DNA from: Alphaproteobacteria bacterium
GTDB taxonomy: Bacteria; Pseudomonadota; Alphaproteobacteria; Rhodospirillales; Rhodospirillaceae
Length of the DNA: 64,000 nt
Reading direction: 5' to 3'
Assembly: GCA_003246625.1 (NCBI GenBank)
Contig: QJZR01000017.1
Location: 248,001 to 312,000 of the forward strand
In this document: positions 54,509 to 63,493 of the stretch, in pieces
Layout: each line of letters begins with the position of its first letter
How positions within the stretch are numbered: position 1 is the stretch's first letter
Position numbers and translations under genes: made by a program
The notes under the pieces: generated by a model
Told to the model about the DNA's origin: nothing
The model's database searches: none
What the model saw: the letters and a program-made list of their open reading frames with translations, nothing else

Positions 54509-55654
54509 GTGGTAAGGCCGAAGATTCTCGTCGCGTGCCAGGACCGTGCTGCTCGGCAACGAATCGCCGAGACGATGCGTTTCCGTTACCGCGCCGTCGC
54601 CGTGGAGGACGGCTGGCTGGCCTTGCATCTGGTCAACACCGCCGATTTCTCCGCCATGGTGATTTCCGAACGCCTGGAATCGTTGAGCGGCCTCGACGTC
54701 GCCTACTCGGTGCGCACCAGCGGCTTCAACATGGACGTGCCGATCATGCTGGTGGCGCGGGAAGTCACCCCGCGCATCCGCGAGATGCTGGAAGGCGGCA
54801 TCATCGACCGCTGCATCGACGAAACCGCGGAAACCGGCGCCTTCCTGTTCGAATTCAACGCGATGTGCGGCGCGCGGGCGGAACGCGCCTGGACCGACCT
54901 GTCCGACGACGTCGAACGGGTCCTGCGCGGCGCGCGCGACGCCTATTCCTCGGTCTTCGCGGCGACCTCCACCGAGGAACCCCTGGATGCCCGCCTGATC
55001 AAGAACACCGCCGACCTGGTGGTGGAGGCGGTGCAGAACGGCCGCATCACCGCGGTGATGAACGCCCTGCAAGACCATCAGGACTACACCTTCGTCCACT
55101 CGCTCAGCGTTTCGGCGGTGTTGGCCTTCTTCGGGCGGGAAATCGGCATTCGCGGCGACGGCCTGGGGGTGATGGCGCAGGCCGGATTCTCCCACGATTT
55201 CGGCAAGCGGGTGATCTCGCACGCCATCCTCTACAAACCCGGTCTTCTCGACACCGCGCAAATGGTGGTGATCCGCCGCCACGCCCAGGCGGCGGGGGAG
55301 ATCCTGCGCCATTCCGATGGCGTCCCCACCGAGGTGATCAACGTCGCCGAACGCCATCACGAACGGATGGACGGCACCGGCTATCCCAACGGCCTGACCG
55401 GCGCGGGAATCGACGACCTGTCGATGGTGGCGGCGATCGGCGACGTCTTCTCGGCCCTGATCGACAACCGTTGCTACAAGCCCCGCTACACCCCGGACGA
55501 GGCCCTGCGCATGCTGCGCAACATGGCCGGGCCGCACCTGGAGCCGCATCACGTGGCGAAATTCGTCGAGGTGATGTCGGACACCGGCTTCGCCTCGTGG
55601 ATGGCGCCGCCGATGGAGCCCCCCGCGGCGGACGATTCCGCCGATCCTTCCTGA
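54509..55654 (+). CDS. Pseudo-receiver / HD-GYP phosphodiesterase
   Basis: This is a 381-residue protein. Residues 1-125 follow a receiver fold, but the phospho-acceptor position is Ser (AMVISERLESLSGLD) and the usual Lys is absent (IIDRCIDE). Residues 165-360 are an HD-GYP domain: FVHSLSVSAV, SHDFGK (HDxGK), IRRHAQAAGEIL, and ERHHERMDGTGYPNGL with the full GYP signature. It should hydrolyse cyclic di-GMP, but is unlikely to be switched by phosphorylation at the normal site. GTG 54509 is six bases after AGGAG; GTG 54506 is possible. A terminator follows. Confidence 0.85.
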   Translation: MVRPKILVACQDRAARQRIAETMRFRYRAVAVEDGWLALHLVNTADFSAMVISERLESLSGLDVAYSVRTSGFNMDVPIMLVAREVTPRIREMLEGGIIDRCIDETAETGAFLFEFNAMCGARAERAWTDLSDDVERVLRGARDAYSSVFAATSTEEPLDARLIKNTADLVVEAVQNGRITAVMNALQDHQDYTFVHSLSVSAVLAFFGREIGIRGDGLGVMAQAGFSHDFGKRVISHAILYKPGLLDTAQMVVIRRHAQAAGEILRHSDGVPTEVINVAERHHERMDGTGYPNGLTGAGIDDLSMVAAIGDVFSALIDNRCYKPRYTPDEALRMLRNMAGPHLEPHHVAKFVEVMSDTGFASWMAPPMEPPAADDSADPS

Positions 55655-55685
55655 ACGCCGCCCGATTTTTCGCGCGGCGTTTTTT
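55654..55685 (+). terminator. Rho-independent terminator of the HD-GYP gene
   Basis: AACGCCGC and GCGGCGTT pair across a 12-base loop and are followed by TTTTT, starting at the last base of the stop codon. Confidence 0.85.
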
Positions 55686-55730
55686 CATCTTTCATGGCAA
55701 TAAGAAAGCGACCCAAACAAGGAGCCGCCG

Positions 55731-56063
55731 ATGACCGACCGACCCGCCGCCGATCTTGCCGACATCCGTGCCGCCATCGACGACCTGGACCGCCGCATCG
55801 TGCCGCTGCTGGTGGAGCGCCTGTCCTGGGTCCGCCGCGCCGCGGCGACGAAACCGACGCGCGCCGACGCGGTGGTGCCCTGGCGGGTCGAGGAAGTGGT
55901 GGCCCATGCCGCCGCCCACGCCGCCGCCGCCGGGGCGGACCCGGCGCCGGTGGCGGCGATCTATCGCGCCCTGGTGGCGATCTCCATCGGCGAGGAAGAA
56001 AAGGCCTGGGACGCCCTGCGTTCAGACGCGGGTGCCGCCGACGGTCAACCCGTCGAGGCGTAG
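55731..56063 (+). CDS. Chorismate mutase-like protein (AroQ fold)
   Basis: This is a 110-residue all-helical protein. IRAAIDDLDRRIVPLLVERLSWV is the first AroQ helix, Lys follows in ATKP, and IYRALVAISIGEEEKAW is the third helix with Glu near the usual catalytic Glu/Gln. It would convert chorismate to prephenate, or act as an isochorismate-pyruvate lyase. UbiUV uses prephenate in E. coli, but no link to the ubiTUV operon 18 kb away is shown. The 3' end overlaps tldD tail to tail by 42 bases. Confidence 0.78.
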   Translation: MTDRPAADLADIRAAIDDLDRRIVPLLVERLSWVRRAAATKPTRADAVVPWRVEEVVAHAAAHAAAAGADPAPVAAIYRALVAISIGEEEKAWDALRSDAGAADGQPVEA

Positions 56064-57467
56064 GGTCGGCTGCCCCACCCCCACCGGCACGCCCTGGCCG
56101 TCCTTGCCGCAGGTCCCCACCCCGTGGTCGAGGGCGAGGTCGTTGCCGATGGCGGAAACCCGGGTCAGCACGTCGGGGCCGTTGCCGATCAACGTCGCCC
56201 CCTTCACCGGGGCGCCGATGCGGCCGTTTTCGATGAGATAGGCCTCGGACGCCGAAAACACGAACTTGCCCGAGGTGATGTCCACCTGGCCGCCGCCGAA
56301 ATTGACCGCGTAAAGCCCCGACTTCACCCCCGCCAGGATCTCGCCGGGGTCGTGCGGCCCCGCCAGCATGATGGTGTTGGTCATTCGCGGCAGCGGACAA
56401 TGGGCGTGGCTTTCCCGACGCCCGTTGCCGGTGGAGACGGTGCCCATCAGGCGGGCGTTCAGGCGATCCTGCATATAGCCGGTAAGGACGCCGTCCTCGA
56501 TCAGCACGGTGCGCGAGGAGGGGGTTCCCTCGTCGTCGATGCTCAGCGAGCCGCGGCGGCCGGGCAGGGTGCCGTCGTCGACCACGGTCACCCCCGCCGC
56601 CGCCACCCGTTCGCCGACGCGGCCGGAAAAGGCCGAGGTTCCCTTGCGGTTGAAGTCGCCCTCCAGCCCGTGGCCGATCGCCTCGTGCAGCAGGATGCCG
56701 GGCCAGCCCGGCCCCAGCACCACGGTCATTTCGCCGGCCGGGGCGTCGATCGACTCCAGGTTGACCTCGGCCTGACGAATCGCTTCGTCCACCGCCGCGC
56801 GCCAGGCATCGGGGGTAATGAAGCGGTCATAGGATTCGCGACCGCCGCAACCGAACGAGCCGGTTTCGCGCCGCCCGTTCCGTTCCATCATCACCGAAAC
56901 GTTGAGGCGCACCAGGGGCCGCACGTCGAAGGCCAGCGAACCGTCGGCGCGCAGCACCGCCACCGCCTGCCACGACGCGGCCAGCGAGGCCATCACCTGG
57001 CGCACCGCCGCGTCCCGCCCTCTCGCGTAGGTATCGATACCCTTCAGGATATCCACCTTATCGGCGAACGCCTGTTCCTCGACCGGGTCGAAATCGCCAT
57101 AGAGACGCCGGTTGGTGGGCGGCGGCGGCAGGGCCAGACTGCCGCCGCGTCCCTGCCGCACCGTGGCGACCGAGGCGGCGGCACGGGCCAGAGACGCCGC
57201 CTCGAAGCCCTCGGCATGGGCATAACCGGTGGTTTCCCCGGCCACCGCGCGCAGACCGAAACCGTATCCGCTGCCGTAACTTGCGGTCTTCACCACGCCG
57301 TCGTCGAGGCCGATCGACTCGTGCCGCAGCGCCTCCAGGAACAGTTCGCCGTCGTCGCAGCCGACCAGCGCGTCGGCGACGATATCCGCGGCGCGGCGCG
57401 ACTCGATCCCGGCGGGAGCGAAGAAAAGACTCTCGGCGGTCGGCGTGCGGGCATCGGAGGGGGACAT
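56022..57467 (-). CDS. tldD: Metalloprotease TldD
   Basis: This is a 481-residue subunit of the TldD/TldE protease, which acts on unfolded peptides such as microcin B17 precursor and CcdA. The zinc motif HEAIGHGLEGD (HExxxH) lies near residue 260. IDDEGTPSSRTVLIEDGVLTGYMQDR and PRMTNTIMLAGPHDPGEI are typical. ATG 57467 gives MSPSDAR; an ATG six codons earlier is possible. It is divergent from the large flavoprotein. Confidence 0.94.
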   Translation of the reverse strand: MSPSDARTPTAESLFFAPAGIESRRAADIVADALVGCDDGELFLEALRHESIGLDDGVVKTASYGSGYGFGLRAVAGETTGYAHAEGFEAASLARAAASVATVRQGRGGSLALPPPPTNRRLYGDFDPVEEQAFADKVDILKGIDTYARGRDAAVRQVMASLAASWQAVAVLRADGSLAFDVRPLVRLNVSVMMERNGRRETGSFGCGGRESYDRFITPDAWRAAVDEAIRQAEVNLESIDAPAGEMTVVLGPGWPGILLHEAIGHGLEGDFNRKGTSAFSGRVGERVAAAGVTVVDDGTLPGRRGSLSIDDEGTPSSRTVLIEDGVLTGYMQDRLNARLMGTVSTGNGRRESHAHCPLPRMTNTIMLAGPHDPGEILAGVKSGLYAVNFGGGQVDITSGKFVFSASEAYLIENGRIGAPVKGATLIGNGPDVLTRVSAIGNDLALDHGVGTCGKDGQGVPVGVGQPTLRLDGLTVGGTRV

Positions 57468-57540
57468 CGGCGACTCCTTGAACAAAACGATCTCGGCGGT
57501 TTGCGTGGTTTTCCGGCACCCCCACCCAAAAGGGTTGACA

Positions 57541-57571
57541 GGGGCGATTTTGGGCTTCCCAAAACCGCCCC
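57541..57571. promoter_or_regulatory. Inverted repeat between tldD and the NfnBA-like gene
   Basis: GGGGCGATTTTGGG and CCCAAAACCGCCCC are 14-base arms (one mismatch) separated by three bases, with TTGACA immediately to the left (57535-57540). It lies in the divergent control region. It could be an operator or a leader stem. Confidence 0.4.
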
Positions 57572-57686
57572 GAGGTGCGAAAAAAATCGCACGGTTTCAC
57601 TGCGAACGGCAACGCCCGAATCGGCAAAGACGCCTCGGCCCGCCCGGTTCGCCACACATTACATAGCACCTGTCTGGAGTCTTTTC

Positions 57687-60600
57687 ATGGATACCGTAGC
57701 CGGTTCCTCGACCCTGCACCTGGGCTTCGGTCTGGGTTTCGCCGACCTTTACCGCCGCGATGGGCTGGCCCGCCTGGACGCGGCGTTCCTGTCTTTCCTG
57801 GCCACCCGCGACCCCGAACGCGCCCAAGCGCTGGCGGCGGCGCGCGGCGCGGCGGAGCCCCTGCCCCGCAAGGCCGAAGCCGACCTGATGCTGGCGCTGG
57901 CCCCCACCGTCGAGGACTTCATCGGCCAAGTGTTCGGCGTCGCGGGCGAACTGGCGCAACTGCGCGCCGAACAGGAAGCCCTGTCGCCGCTGTTCGCGGC
58001 GAAGCGCCTGTTCGTGCAAAGAAAGGCCCTCAAGGCGGTGAAGCCCGAGGACGCGGCGGCTTTGGACGGCGCGGCGCTGACCCGCGACATCGAAACCCGG
58101 CTGGGCGCCCCCTTCGCCGAGGGCACCTTCGCCCGCGCCGTGCTCGGCTGGATGGACGCCGCCGAGGCGCACGCCGACGACCTGGCCGCCGCCGCGAAGT
58201 TCGCCGCCTGGGCCAGCCTGACGCCGGCGGGCAAGCGCGCCCACGGCAAGGGCGTGCTGTTCGTCCACCCCGGCAAGCGCGACGCCATGAACCTGGTGCC
58301 CACCGTCACGTCCGAACGCGGCGGCCTGCCGGTGAACGAGGCCGCGCCGGAGGACTGGCGGCGGCGCGAGGGCTTCGCCCTCACCGACCAGGGGGCCGAC
58401 CTCGCCCATGCCCTCGACCAGGGGAACTATTGCATCACCTGCCACAACCAGGGGAAGGACTCCTGCTCCCACGGCCTGACCGACCGCGCCACCGGCGAAC
58501 TGGCGGTCAACCCGCTCGGCCGCAAGATGGCGGGCTGCCCGCTGGAAGAGCGTATCTCCGAAATGATCGCGGCCAAGGCCGCCGGATACGCGATTTCCGC
58601 TCTCGGCATCGTCTGCCTCGACAACCCGCTGTGCGCCGGTACCGGCCACCGCATCTGCAACGACTGCATGGTCGGCTGCGTCTATCAGAACCAGATGCGC
58701 GATCCGGTCAACATCCCCGAGGTGGAGACCCGCTCCCTCAAGGACGTGCTCGGCCTGCCCTGGGGCTTCGAGATCTATTCCCTGCTCACCCGCTGGAACC
58801 CGTTCTCCTTCACCCAACCGCTGCCCGCGCCGGAAACCGGCTACAACGTGCTGGTGGCGGGGCTGGGCCCGGCGGGCTACAGCCTGGCGCAGCGCCTGTT
58901 GCGCGAAGGGCACACCGTCGCCGCGGTGGACGGTCTGAAGATCGAGCCGATGGCACCCGAAGTCTGCGGCGTCGACGCGGCGGGCGGGGCGGTGCCGTTC
59001 ACGCCGATCCGCGACGTCCGCACCCTGTGGGTCGGCCTCAACGACCGCATCACCGCGGGCTTCGGCGGCGTCGCCGAATACGGCATCACGGTGCGCTGGG
59101 ACAAGAACTTCCTGACCGTCATCCGCCTGATCCTGGAACGCGACCGCAACTTCCGCATGTTCGGCGGGGTGCGTTTCGGTTCCTCGCTCGGCTTCGCCGA
59201 GGCCAAGGAGATGGGCTTCGACCACGTTGCCCTGTGCCTGGGCGCGGGCAAGCCCACCCTGGTGCCGATGGAAGGCAAGCTGAAGCCCGGCGTACGCCAG
59301 GCCTCGGACTTCCTGATGGCCCTGCAACTGACCGGCGCGGCGCATCCGAAGTCGATCGCCAACCTGCAGGTCCGCCTGCCGGTGGCGGTGATCGGCGGCG
59401 GCCTGACCGCGATCGATTCCTGCACCGAGGCGCTGGCCTATTACCCGGTGCAGGTGGAAAAGTTCCTGACCCGCTACGAAACCCTTGCCGCCGAACGGGG
59501 CGAGGCGGCCCTGCGCGAACGGATGAGCGACGGCGAAAAGGAAATCGCCGACGAGTTCCTGGCCCACGCCCGCGCCATCCGCACCGAGCGCGCCGCCGCC
59601 CAGGCGGAAAAGCGCGAACCGCGCGTCCTCGACCTGCTGCGCGGCTGGGGCGGCGTCACCCTGGTCTACCGCCGCAAGCTCAGCGAATCCCCGGCCTATC
59701 GCAACAACCACGAGGAAATCGTCAAGGCCCTGGAGGAAGGCATCTCCATCGCCGAGGAATGGGCGCCGCAGGAAGTCAAGGCCGACGCCCACGGCTGGGC
59801 CACCGCCCTGGCGGTGAAGCACGCCGACGGACGGACCGCCGACTTCCCGGCGAAGATGGTGATCGTCGCCGCCGGAACCATCCCCAACATCACCCTGGCG
59901 CGCGAAGGCGAAGGCGGTCTTGTCGTGAACGGCAAGCACTTCCAGGCCCTCGACGAGGAAGGCAACCCGGTGACGCCGGAACGCTCCTCCAAGCCCGCCC
60001 AGACCCACGTGCTGATCGCCGCGAAAAAGGCGGGGATGCCGGTTTCCTTCTTCGGCGACCTGCATCCCGGTTTCTCCGGCAACGTGGTCACCGCGATGGC
60101 CAGCGCCCGCGCCGGTGCGCCGGTGATCGGCCGCACCCTGGCCAAGGCGAAGCCCGTCGCCCCCGGCGCCGACGCCCTGTTCGCCAAGCTCAACCGCGAC
60201 CTGCGCCCGACCCTGAAACGGGTCACCCGGCTGACCCCCAACATCGTCGAGGTGGTGGTCGACGCGCCGCTGGCCGCCCGGCGGTTCCTCCCCGGCCAGT
60301 TCTTCCGCCTGCAAAACTATGCCCGCAACGCCCGTTCCACCGAATCCACCATGCTCGCCATGGAAGGCGTGGCGCTGACCGGCGCCTGGGTCGACCCGGC
60401 GAAGGGCGAACTGGCGATGATCGTCCTGGAAATGGGCGGGTCGTCGAACCTCGTCGCCAGCCTCACCCCCGGCGAGCCGCTGGTGGTGATGGGCCCCACC
60501 GGCGCCCCCACCGAACTGCCGGAAAACCAGACGGTGATGCTGGCGGGCGGCGGCCTGGGCAACGCCGTGCTGTTCTCCATCGGCCGCGCCCTCAAGGACC

Positions 60601-61169
60601 GCAACTGCAAGGTCCTCTACTTCGCCGGATACAAGCGCGGCGCCGACCGCTTCAAGGTGCCGGACATCCTGGCCGCGTCGGACGTCGTGGTGTGGTGCTG
60701 CGACGAACCCGCCGACTTCACCCCCGAACGCCCCGGCGACAAGACCTTCACCGGCAACATCGTGCAGGCGATGGCCGCCTATGCCGAGGGGCAATTGGGC
60801 GAGACCTCGATCCGCCTGCCCGACGTCGACCGCATCATCGTCATCGGCTCCGACCGGATGATGGCGGCGGTCAAGGCCGCCCGCCACGGCGTGCTGGAAA
60901 AGCACCTCAAGCCCTGCCATCACGCCATCGGTTCGATCAACGCGCCGATGCAGTGCATGATGAAGGAAATCTGCGGCCAGTGCCTGCAACGCCAGATCGA
61001 CCCGGAAACCGGCAAGGAAACCGTGGTCTTCACCTGCGCCGAACAGGACCAGGACCTGGAACGGGTGGATTTCGCGTCCTTGCGCGAACGCCTCAGCCAG
61101 AACACCGTGCAGGAAACCATCACCCGCCACTGGATCGACCGCGAACTGAAGCGGTTGGGAACGCCGTAA
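57687..61169 (+). CDS. Fused NfnB-NfnA-like iron-sulfur flavoprotein
   Basis: This is a 1160-residue protein. Residues 1-245 are helical with no known family. A Cys-rich segment follows (C249, C252, C260; then C310, C316, C324, C327, C331), comparable to the 4Fe-4S region of GltD/NfnB. The GltD-like part begins with VLVAGLGPAGYSLAQRL (about 387-404, FAD) and has VIGGGLTAIDS near 570 for NAD(P)H. An extra 60 or so residues separate this from YRRKLSESPA (661). From about 830 a PyrK/NfnA-like reductase follows (FLPGQFFRLQN, AGGGLGNAVLFSIG), ending with a 2Fe-2S site at C1090, C1096, C1099 and C1117. ATG 57687 follows TGGAG. The likely role is electron transfer among NAD(H), NADP(H) and ferredoxin. 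Confidence 0.8.
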   Translation: MDTVAGSSTLHLGFGLGFADLYRRDGLARLDAAFLSFLATRDPERAQALAAARGAAEPLPRKAEADLMLALAPTVEDFIGQVFGVAGELAQLRAEQEALSPLFAAKRLFVQRKALKAVKPEDAAALDGAALTRDIETRLGAPFAEGTFARAVLGWMDAAEAHADDLAAAAKFAAWASLTPAGKRAHGKGVLFVHPGKRDAMNLVPTVTSERGGLPVNEAAPEDWRRREGFALTDQGADLAHALDQGNYCITCHNQGKDSCSHGLTDRATGELAVNPLGRKMAGCPLEERISEMIAAKAAGYAISALGIVCLDNPLCAGTGHRICNDCMVGCVYQNQMRDPVNIPEVETRSLKDVLGLPWGFEIYSLLTRWNPFSFTQPLPAPETGYNVLVAGLGPAGYSLAQRLLREGHTVAAVDGLKIEPMAPEVCGVDAAGGAVPFTPIRDVRTLWVGLNDRITAGFGGVAEYGITVRWDKNFLTVIRLILERDRNFRMFGGVRFGSSLGFAEAKEMGFDHVALCLGAGKPTLVPMEGKLKPGVRQASDFLMALQLTGAAHPKSIANLQVRLPVAVIGGGLTAIDSCTEALAYYPVQVEKFLTRYETLAAERGEAALRERMSDGEKEIADEFLAHARAIRTERAAAQAEKREPRVLDLLRGWGGVTLVYRRKLSESPAYRNNHEEIVKALEEGISIAEEWAPQEVKADAHGWATALAVKHADGRTADFPAKMVIVAAGTIPNITLAREGEGGLVVNGKHFQALDEEGNPVTPERSSKPAQTHVLIAAKKAGMPVSFFGDLHPGFSGNVVTAMASARAGAPVIGRTLAKAKPVAPGADALFAKLNRDLRPTLKRVTRLTPNIVEVVVDAPLAARRFLPGQFFRLQNYARNARSTESTMLAMEGVALTGAWVDPAKGELAMIVLEMGGSSNLVASLTPGEPLVVMGPTGAPTELPENQTVMLAGGGLGNAVLFSIGRALKDRNCKVLYFAGYKRGADRFKVPDILAASDVVVWCCDEPADFTPERPGDKTFTGNIVQAMAAYAEGQLGETSIRLPDVDRIIVIGSDRMMAAVKAARHGVLEKHLKPCHHAIGSINAPMQCMMKEICGQCLQRQIDPETGKETVVFTCAEQDQDLERVDFASLRERLSQNTVQETITRHWIDRELKRLGTP

Positions 61170-61345
61170 AAACAAAACGACGCGAGGGGTCGCGGACCCC
61201 TCGCGCACCCCGTGCCTTTTTTCGCCGCGAAACGGCAATCGATCATCACGCGGCGTGACGGTTCGATTGCGCTACGCGCAAAAACCAAACGAACGGGAGG
61301 CGCGGAGGGCCCAAGGCTCTCCGCTAAGTTTTTCCTTACTGGACT
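61170..61345. repeat. Intergenic palindromic repeat, copy 12
   Basis: This holds GACGCGAGGGGTCGCGGACCCCTCGCGCACCCC (stem-loop), then TTTTTTCGCCGCGAAACGGC, CGCGGCGTGACGGTTCGATT and GCGCTACGCGCAAAAACC, then GCGGAGGGCCCAAGGCTCTCCGC. The middle part is the inverse of 10768-10800. Confidence 0.75.
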
Positions 61346-61423
61346 TCCTCCCTTGACCCGATAAAAAATGCGGGTATTTATATCCATAGTTATATGACCC
61401 CCATTTCAGACAGGAGTCGGGCC

Positions 61424-62623
61424 ATGCGTCTCAAGGGCCTTGCCGTGGTTTTCGCTTTCGCCGCCGGGTTCGCCTCGGCCGCTCATGCCGCCGAGCCGGT
61501 CAAGGTGGGGGAGATCAACTCCTATTCCCGGATTCCCGCGTTCACCCTGCCTTACCGCAACGGCTGGGAACTGGCGGTGGAACAGATCAACGCGGCGGGC
61601 GGCGTCTTGAACGGGCGGCCGCTGCAAATCGTCGCGCGCGACGACGCGGGCACCCCCGAACAGGCCCTGACCGCCGCCAACGAACTGGTGCGGCGCGAGA
61701 AGGTGGCGCTGCTGGCGGGGACCTATCTGTCCAACGTCGGGCTGGCGGTCTCCGACTACGCGGCGAAGCACAAGGTGGTGTTCCTCGCCTCCGAGCCCCT
61801 TACCGACGCGCTGACCTGGAGCAACGGCAACCCCTATACCTTCCGTCTGCGCCCCTCCACTTACGTGCAGACGGCGATCCTGGCGCGCGAGGCGGCGAAG
61901 CTGCCCGCCAAGCGCTGGGCGACGATCGCGCCGAACTACGAATACGGTCAGGCGGCGGTGCGCAACTTCAAGGAACTGCTGAAGGCGGCCCGGCCGGACG
62001 TGGAGTTCGTCGGCGAACAGTGGCCCGCCCTGTTCAAGCTGGACGCCGGACCGACCGTCGAGGCGCTGGAACAGACCAAACCGGACGCCGTCTTCAACGT
62101 CACCTTTTCCTCGGACCTGTCGAAGTTCGTGCGCGAGGGCACGGCGCGCGGCCTGTTCAAGAACCGCGCGGTGGTGTCGCTGCTGACCGGCGAACCCGAC
62201 TATCTGGTGCCGCTCGGCGCGGAAACCCCGGAAGGCTGGATCGTCACCGGCTATCCCTGGGAAGCGATTTCCACCCCGGCGCACGACGCCTTCGTCGCCG
62301 CCTACCGCGCCAAGTTCCACGAGGACCCGCGCATGGGTTCCCTGGTCGGCTACAACATGGCGCTGGCGCTGAAGGCGGCGCTGAATCGCGCCGGATCGAC
62401 GAAAAGCGCCGACCTGATCCGCGCCCTCAAGGGGCTGTCCTTCGATTCGCCCAGCGGCCCGATCACCTTCCGCGCCGCCGACCACCAGTCCACCATGGGC
62501 GCCTGGGTCGGCAAGACCGCCCTGGAAAACGGCCGGGGCAAAATGGTCGACTGGCGCTACGTCGACGGCTCCGAGGTCCTGCCCGACGCGGCGGCCGTGA
62601 AAAAACTGCGCCCCGGGGAGTAA
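61424..62623 (+). CDS. Branched-chain amino acid-type ABC substrate-binding protein
   Basis: This is a 399-residue periplasmic protein of the LivK/Peripla_BP_6 family. The signal peptide MRLKGLAVVFAFAAGFASA ends near AHAAEP. VKVGEINSYSRIPAFTLPYRNGWELAVEQIN, GTYLSNVGLAVSDYA and FLASEPLTDALTW are typical. The ligand may be an amino acid or another small acid such as an aromatic or amide. No permease or ATPase genes are adjacent. ATG 61424 follows AGGAGTCGGGCC; an ATG ten codons upstream is less likely. Confidence 0.85.
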   Translation: MRLKGLAVVFAFAAGFASAAHAAEPVKVGEINSYSRIPAFTLPYRNGWELAVEQINAAGGVLNGRPLQIVARDDAGTPEQALTAANELVRREKVALLAGTYLSNVGLAVSDYAAKHKVVFLASEPLTDALTWSNGNPYTFRLRPSTYVQTAILAREAAKLPAKRWATIAPNYEYGQAAVRNFKELLKAARPDVEFVGEQWPALFKLDAGPTVEALEQTKPDAVFNVTFSSDLSKFVREGTARGLFKNRAVVSLLTGEPDYLVPLGAETPEGWIVTGYPWEAISTPAHDAFVAAYRAKFHEDPRMGSLVGYNMALALKAALNRAGSTKSADLIRALKGLSFDSPSGPITFRAADHQSTMGAWVGKTALENGRGKMVDWRYVDGSEVLPDAAAVKKLRPGE

Positions 62624-62633
62624 CCTAGCCTCA

Positions 62634-62698
62634 ATCGTTGCCATATCAGCAACAATGTGGTGCCATTTATCGGCATTAACATTTCATGCTGCAACGAT
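62634..62698. promoter_or_regulatory. GTTGC/GCAAC half-sites upstream of the reductase gene
   Basis: ATCGTTGC (62634-62641), GCAAC (62649-62653) and GCAACGAT (62691-62698) form one short and one long inverted repeat in the 141-base gap. This AT-rich patch could hold the promoter and an operator for the reductase-aldehyde dehydrogenase pair. Confidence 0.35.
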
Positions 62699-62764
62699 TA
62701 TCTCTCCTTCATGAAAAGGCCGACGCGATTTTCGCCCCGGCGCAACCATGAAGGACACGCAATC

Positions 62765-63391
62765 ATGAAAGTCACCATCGTCGGCGCCGGTAACATGGCG
62801 GGCAGCTTCGCCAAGCGCCTCGTCCCCGCGGGTCACATCGTCCGCATCGTCGCGCGGACGCGGGAAAAGGCCGAGACCCTGGCCCGCGAAACCGGTGCCA
62901 CGGCGGTTTCCGCCGCCGAGGGCAAGGACGCCGACGTCATCGTCCTCGCCACGCCCTATGCCGGCGCGGTTCCGGCCCTCGCCGCCTTCGGCGACCTGTC
63001 CGGCAAGGTCGTCGTCGACATCACCAACCCGCTGACCGACGACTACATGGGCCTGACCATCGGCCACGACACCTCGGCCGCCGAGGAGATCGCCCGCGCC
63101 GTGCCCGGCGTCCGTTTGGTCAAGGGCTTCAACACCCTGTTCGCCCAGGTCCTGGCCTCCGGCCCGGCCTTGTCCAACGGACAGGTTCCTCCGGTCTTCC
63201 TGGCCTCCGACGACGCCGACGCGAAGGCCTCCGTCGCCGCGCTCGCCGCGTCCCTCGGCTACAAGACGGTGGACGCTGGACCGCTGAAGAACGCCCGCTA
63301 TCTCGAGCCGCTGGCCGGGTTGAACATCTACCTCGGCTACGGCGCCGGTCTCGGCACCGTCGTCGCCCCGGCTTGGCTGCCCCTCGCCTAA
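62765..63391 (+). CDS. NAD(P)-binding reductase (F420:NADP oxidoreductase-like)
   Basis: This is a 208-residue Rossmann protein. MKVTIVGAGNMAGSFAKRL is the nucleotide loop, followed by IVARTREKAETLA, DVIVLATPYAG, VVVDITNPL and RLVKGFNTLFAQVL. The family includes F420-dependent NADP reductases and many NADPH-linked reductases in organisms without F420, so the substrate is open. ATG 62765 starts at the Rossmann strand. It precedes the aldehyde dehydrogenase by 102 bases with a GC hairpin (63404-63426) between. Confidence 0.8.
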   Translation: MKVTIVGAGNMAGSFAKRLVPAGHIVRIVARTREKAETLARETGATAVSAAEGKDADVIVLATPYAGAVPALAAFGDLSGKVVVDITNPLTDDYMGLTIGHDTSAAEEIARAVPGVRLVKGFNTLFAQVLASGPALSNGQVPPVFLASDDADAKASVAALAASLGYKTVDAGPLKNARYLEPLAGLNIYLGYGAGLGTVVAPAWLPLA

Positions 63392-63403
63392 CCCTCCCCC
63401 CTT

Positions 63404-63426
63404 CCCCGGCGGCACCGCCGCCGGGG
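63404..63426. terminator. GC hairpin after the reductase gene
   Basis: CCCCGGCGGC-ACC-GCCGCCGGGG is a perfect 10-bp stem 13 bases past the stop codon. It has no U-tract, so it is a weak terminator or 3'-stabilising stem. Confidence 0.4.
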
Positions 63427-63493
63427 CACTCCGAAGACAACGCGGCCTCCGCCCGCCGATCCGGCGACGCGCCCAAGAACGAGGTTCGATATC

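Noticed and set aside
56124-57686. Upstream extension of the NfnBA-like frame by 521 codons
   Set aside because: It lies wholly antisense to tldD; ATG 57687 has a good RBS.
57597-61238. 1213-codon open frame antisense to the NfnBA-like gene
   Set aside because: The plus-strand product has clear FAD, NAD(P) and Fe-S motifs; the antisense product is low-complexity.
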